A DNA stretch of 16,804 nucleotides from JBFHRE01 sp036745195 (lineage in GTDB: Bacteria; Actinomycetota; Acidimicrobiia; Spongiisociales; ZC4RG35): the NCBI GenBank assembly GCA_036745195.1, contig DAIOGO010000054.1, positions 1-16,804 on the forward strand. The letters are read 5' to 3'. Position numbers and translations under genes: made by a program. Positions 13,988 through 16,804 of the stretch are shown here, one piece after another (the stretch's first letter is position 1; each line of letters begins with the position of its first letter). Under the pieces are notes generated by a model, which was not told the DNA's origin, searched no databases, and worked only from the letters and a program-made list of their open reading frames with translations.

Positions 13988-14377
13988 TCAGATCACCTCG
14001 ATCGGGCATCTGGTCCCGGGAGCTCGTGAGAGTCGGGTGTCGGCGGTGAGGAGGCTGCAGCCGAGGGTCTCTGCGAGAGCGATGTAACAGGCGTCGTAGG
14101 CGGTGAGGTTGTCGCGCAGCTGCCAGCAGCGAAGCAGCAGCCGCGCGCTGGGGTACACGGTGATAGGAAGATCGAGGAGATCCGTCACCGCCTGTTCGGC
14201 ATGTGTGACGTCGATGGTTCCGACATGCAGCTGTCGACGGATTACCGACAGGACCTCGACGCCAAGCAGATCCGGTGCGGCCACCTGCTCACCGCGCAGA
14301 CGTTGCCGGAAACGGACACCGTCGGACCCCCCATCGGCAACCGCCGGAGCGATGACCGAGGCGTCAACGACGAGCAC
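13988..14377 (-). CDS. vapC: VapC-like PIN-domain toxin ribonuclease
   Basis: 129 aa. PIN-domain toxins are metal-dependent endoribonucleases that cut tRNA or rRNA when free of their antitoxin. The four acidic residues of the active site are visible: D5 (VVDASV), E41 (LLGVEVL), D95 (TAYDACYIALAE) and D113 (LLTADTRL). The gene starts with GTG inside the end of the antitoxin gene (14-base overlap), the usual arrangement for coupled synthesis. It lies 63 bases from tRNA-Val in convergent orientation. All catalytic residues are present, so it is probably active. Its RNA target cannot be predicted. Confidence 0.9.
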   Translation of the reverse strand: MLVVDASVIAPAVADGGSDGVRFRQRLRGEQVAAPDLLGVEVLSVIRRQLHVGTIDVTHAEQAVTDLLDLPITVYPSARLLLRCWQLRDNLTAYDACYIALAETLGCSLLTADTRLSRAPGTRCPIEVI

Positions 14378-14594
14378 GTTCCGATTCGAGGGCGGCGATG
14401 GCGTCCTCTCCGCTCAGCCGTCCCTTGCTGTGGTGTTCGATCCGGTCGAGGACTTCGTCGATGGTCGGGGTGGTCGCAATCAGTGCCAGTTTCGCCGCCA
14501 GGTACTGCTGGAGCGACTGGCCGGCTAGTTCCGCCTGACGGACCAGGGCTTCGTGGACTTCTTCGGGTACGTCGCGCACTTGCACATTCGGCAT
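14364..14594 (-). CDS. vapB: VapB/FitA-like ribbon-helix-helix antitoxin
   Basis: 76 aa from the ATG at 14594. Residues 3-39 (VQVRDVPEEVHEALVRQAE and following) match the FitA-like ribbon-helix-helix DNA-binding antitoxins; the C-terminal half (about 44-76) would wrap and block the PIN toxin. A start at 14609 would add five residues, but TATTAT (14601-14606 on the minus strand) ends exactly 6 bases before the ATG at 14594, so the mRNA is probably leaderless and the shorter form correct. Such antitoxins repress their own promoter together with the toxin. The inverted repeat over the -10 is the likely operator. Confidence 0.85.
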   Translation of the reverse strand: MPNVQVRDVPEEVHEALVRQAELAGQSLQQYLAAKLALIATTPTIDEVLDRIEHHSKGRLSGEDAIAALESERARR

Positions 14595-14628
14595 GCATGC
14601 ATAATACATGCAACTGATGGAACAACAA
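14595..14628 (-). promoter_or_regulatory. vapBC promoter with overlapping operator
   Basis: On the minus strand TTGTTG (14623-14628), 16 bases, then TATTAT (14601-14606), a near-consensus -10, placed 6 bases before the vapB ATG. GCATG and CATGC arms (14595-14611) enclose the -10, and the ATGC unit is repeated through 14600, making a plausible autorepression site. Confidence 0.6.
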
Positions 14629-14895
14629 GAGGGGCGGCCCCGATCACTCGATTTCCGAATCGGGCGCTTTCAGGCAGGAACGGAAGAACGGATTTCCCGG
14701 TACCAAGATGTTCGAAGGCGACGCGCCTTGGCCGGGTCGTCAGAGTATTTCGGTCGGCGACGCCCGAGGAGTTCGTTGGCGCCGGTGCCACGCCAGCGAT
14801 GTACCGATTCGTCGTGGCGGAGAATCGTTCCTGCGGCAGGTTGGATCCCACGCGGGGACCTTCGCCTCTGCCCGACGGCTGAAATCGGGCGGATC
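14629..14895. other. Intergenic stretch without recognised gene
   Basis: Between the vapBC promoter and the toroid protein gene I see no supported gene. Open frames on both strands cross it but lack ribosome binding sites and homology. Small inverted repeats occur (CGATT-TCCG-AATCG near 14648; AAGGCG-ACG-CGCCTT at 14715-14729) with no clear role. It must hold the promoter of the gene starting at 14896, which I cannot place. Confidence 0.5.
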
Positions 14896-15873
14896 ATGCG
14901 GGTGGTGTCGATCTCCGAAACGTCAGTCACTCCCTTGCCCGACAACTGGCTGATCGACTGGCTGCTTGAGGGCGACCCTGCGATTCGAGTGCGGGCGCTG
15001 CGTGACCTGCTCGGCGCCGACGCCGCCACGGTGGAGGACGAACGAGGTCGGGTCGCCGAGCAGGGGTGGGGGGCACGGCTGCTGGCCGCCCAGGACGCCG
15101 CCGGGACATGGGCCGGGTCTCTCTACAGCCCCAAATGGACCTCGACCACCTACACCCTCCTCCTGTTGCACTGGCTCGGGCTTCCCCGGGGTCATCCGCA
15201 GGCGGTGGCCGGCTGTAGGGTGCTGTGGGACGAGGCCAAGTTCTACGGGGGCGGTCTCACCCTGGCCCGGAGCATCCGCGAGCCGGAGACGTGCATCACC
15301 GGCATGCTGATCCTGCTCGCCGCTGCCTTCGATCATCGGGACGGGCGGGTGGATCCGACCGTGGACTGGTTGCTCGGCCAGCAACTCGACGATGGTGGCT
15401 GGAACTGTGAGGCGATTCGGTCCGGGTCCGCTCACGGGTCGTTCCACACCAGCATGTTGGCGTTGGAAGCGCTCGTCGAGTACCAGAAGGCCGGAGGAGC
15501 GGTTCCGATTACCGGGGCGATGGAGCGGGGTCGGGGCTTCTTTCTCGACCACCACCTCTACTGCTCGCATCGGACCGGCCAGGTGGCGAATCCCGCCTTC
15601 ACCCGTTTCCCGTTTCCACCCCAGTGGCACTTCGACGTGCTCCGGGGGCTCGAACATTTCGCGGCGGTGGGGGAACCGGCCGATCCTCGGTTGCGTCAGG
15701 CAGTGGCAGTGGTCGAAAAGGCACGACGCCGGGATGGAACCTGGCCACTTCACGCCCCTTATCCGGGACGGTCCTGGTTCCGAATGGAACCGGCCGGTGC
15801 GAGCCGGTGGGCGACCGTGCGGGCGCTGACCGTTCTGAAATGGTGGACGGGCCGGACTCCCTTCTCGCTCTGA
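14896..15873 (+). CDS. Alpha/alpha-toroid protein of the prenyltransferase/squalene-cyclase repeat fold
   Basis: 325 aa from the ATG at 14896; GTG codons at 14902 and 14905 are alternatives, and the long open frame upstream to 14608 is not conserved-looking. QW-like repeats mark the toroid fold: QDAAGTW (66-72), QQLDDGGWNC (162-171) and RRDGTW (278-283). The segment from W169 has C171, H180 and H184 (SAHGSFHTSMLALEAL), possibly a metal or catalytic site. The protein is soluble with no signal peptide, and much shorter than squalene-hopene cyclase (about 630 aa); the DXDD proton donor of class II cyclases is absent. It belongs to an uncharacterised group of single-domain relatives, so no reaction is proposed. 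It stands alone after vapBC and 54 bases before the haloperoxidase-like gene. Confidence 0.75.
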   Translation: MRVVSISETSVTPLPDNWLIDWLLEGDPAIRVRALRDLLGADAATVEDERGRVAEQGWGARLLAAQDAAGTWAGSLYSPKWTSTTYTLLLLHWLGLPRGHPQAVAGCRVLWDEAKFYGGGLTLARSIREPETCITGMLILLAAAFDHRDGRVDPTVDWLLGQQLDDGGWNCEAIRSGSAHGSFHTSMLALEALVEYQKAGGAVPITGAMERGRGFFLDHHLYCSHRTGQVANPAFTRFPFPPQWHFDVLRGLEHFAAVGEPADPRLRQAVAVVEKARRRDGTWPLHAPYPGRSWFRMEPAGASRWATVRALTVLKWWTGRTPFSL

Positions 15874-15927
15874 GCGGGCTCTTCCCCGCCGGCGGTGTCA
15901 CTGTCTCCCGTTAGCATTGCGGCCACG

Positions 15928-16804
15928 ATGGCGATGTCACGAAGGACTGGGCTTCTCGCCGGCACCTTGGTCCTGGCACTGGCAGTCGGCGGCGTGGCGG
16001 TGGCTTGGTGGCGGGCGCCCCGCTGCACGCCCACGGTCGAAAACCCCGAGTGGTCGGTGGCCCGGCACTGGGACGAGGCACTGCTCGACGCCATCCGCCG
16101 CGACCTGCCCGCCCCCACCGTCCACGCCCGCAACCTGTTCCACACCTCGGCGGCGATGTGGGATGCGTGGGCGGCCTATGAGCCTTCCGCCACCGGTGTC
16201 TTCTACACCGAAAAACACGAGGCGAGAGATGTCGAGGCGGCTCGGGAGGAAGCGATGAGCTACGCCGCCTACCGGGTGCTGGAGGTCCGTTACCTCGAAT
16301 CGGTGGGTGCCTCCGACACCATCCCCGAGTTCGACAGGCTGATGGAAGCCCTCTGTCATCCGATCGAGGTCACCACCACCGAGGGTGAGTCTCCGGCCGC
16401 CATCGGTAACCGGATCGCCCGGGTCATCCTCGATGCCGGCAAGACCGACGGGTCCAACGAGGTCGACGGATACACCTCTCCCGACTACGAGCCGGTCAAC
16501 TCGCCGCTGGTGGTCAAGGCCTCGGGGACAACCATGACCGACCCCAACCGGTGGCAGCCGCTCGAGATCGAGAATATGGTCTCGCAGAACGGAATCTTGC
16601 TCGACAGTGGCGTCCAGCAGTTCATCGATCCACATTGGGGTCACGTGACAGGTTTTGCCCTGCCCGAGGCCGGTTCCGACGGCGTTCCGATCGATCCGGG
16701 TGGGCCCCCCCGGTTGGGTGATCCGGCCACCGACCAGATCTTCAAGGATCAGGCGGTGGAGGTGATTCGCTACAGCAGCCGCCTCGACCCGACGCAGGAC
16801 ATCA
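15928..16804 (+). CDS. Vanadium-haloperoxidase-like secreted protein (DUF6851-type), N-terminal part
   Basis: 292 codons are present and the frame is still open at the window end. An N-terminal signal anchor (about 7-27) follows RR. The segment ARHWDEALLDAIRRDLPAPT and the following ARNLFHTSAAMWDAWAAY are typical of the helical N-terminal domain in large bacterial proteins related to vanadium chloroperoxidase. The vanadate-binding motifs lie in the C-terminal half, outside the window, so enzymatic activity cannot be judged. Family members use peroxide to oxidise halides, or are inactive relatives. The start is the ATG at 15928; a TAGCAT hexamer at 15912-15917 could be its -10, giving a very short leader. 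No ribosome binding site is visible. Confidence 0.75.
   Translation, partial: MAMSRRTGLLAGTLVLALAVGGVAVAWWRAPRCTPTVENPEWSVARHWDEALLDAIRRDLPAPTVHARNLFHTSAAMWDAWAAYEPSATGVFYTEKHEARDVEAAREEAMSYAAYRVLEVRYLESVGASDTIPEFDRLMEALCHPIEVTTTEGESPAAIGNRIARVILDAGKTDGSNEVDGYTSPDYEPVNSPLVVKASGTTMTDPNRWQPLEIENMVSQNGILLDSGVQQFIDPHWGHVTGFALPEAGSDGVPIDPGGPPRLGDPATDQIFKDQAVEVIRYSSRLDPTQDI

Noticed and set aside
13924..14610. Phage or island attachment site at tRNA-Val
   Set aside because: No second copy of the tRNA 3' end and no integrase are visible in the window.
14608..14895. N-terminal extension of the toroid protein
   Set aside because: The extension is Arg-rich, has no ribosome binding site and starts in the vapB promoter.
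15874..15889. GCGGG/CCCGC stem after the toroid gene as a terminator
   Set aside because: Only 5 bp with no T run; expected by chance at this GC content.

Overview
The window looks like a draft-genome contig, possibly metagenome-assembled (it holds a run of exactly 100 N), from a high-GC actinobacterium. A WhiB-family regulator, PspC-type sensor kinases, a pgi/zwf pair, GTG/TTG starts, strong G/C third-position bias and several apparently leaderless promoters all fit Actinomycetota. The CX5C Ig-like repeats and overall gene style suggest the Acidimicrobiia, but that is an inference.

Layout. (1) 1-3811, plus strand: the 3' end of an acyl-CoA synthetase, a membrane HD-GYP protein with three extracytoplasmic Ig-like repeats, a small acidic protein of unknown function, and a TauE/SafE permease split into two half-size genes. 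(2) 3820-7512: a divergent envelope-stress-like locus. On the minus strand are a PspC/toastrack (LiaF-like) protein and a small LiaI-like membrane protein; on the plus strand a PspC-fused histidine kinase and its LuxR-type response regulator. Three tandem 11-bp repeats lie between them. (3) 7518-9089: an assembly gap, then on the minus strand the membrane half of a second sensor kinase, preceded by a secreted TIMP/NTR-like protein. (4) 9167-12219: pgi and zwf, overlapping by 4 bases. (5) 12184-12766: a WhiB7-like regulator behind a 240-base leader. (6) 12785-13714: a convergent sigma-70 factor. (7) 13852-14594: tRNA-Val(TAC) and a VapBC-like toxin-antitoxin pair. (8) 14896-16804: an alpha/alpha-toroid (squalene-cyclase-like) protein and the start of a vanadium-haloperoxidase-like protein that runs off the end.

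The most interesting element is the whiB7-like leader. A strong promoter (TTGACA, 18 nt, TAGCGT) has AATAAT placed 3 nt above the -35, and its -10 begins on the zwf stop codon. It is followed by a 40-codon upstream ORF with a good ribosome binding site, an antiterminator arm embedded in the last codons of that ORF, an intrinsic terminator, and then the whiB gene, whose product has four cysteines, GVWGG and an AT-hook. This reads as a complete ribosome-sensing attenuator with autoactivation, as known for whiB7 antibiotic-resistance regulators. The uORF and the RNA switch appear on no ORF list and would usually be missed.

How the genes relate: both kinase loci and the HD-GYP protein point to envelope sensing; pgi and zwf share the glucose-6-phosphate node; the WhiB7-like protein would act through a sigma factor. 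Third-base and antisense ORFs are abundant in this GC-rich DNA and are omitted.
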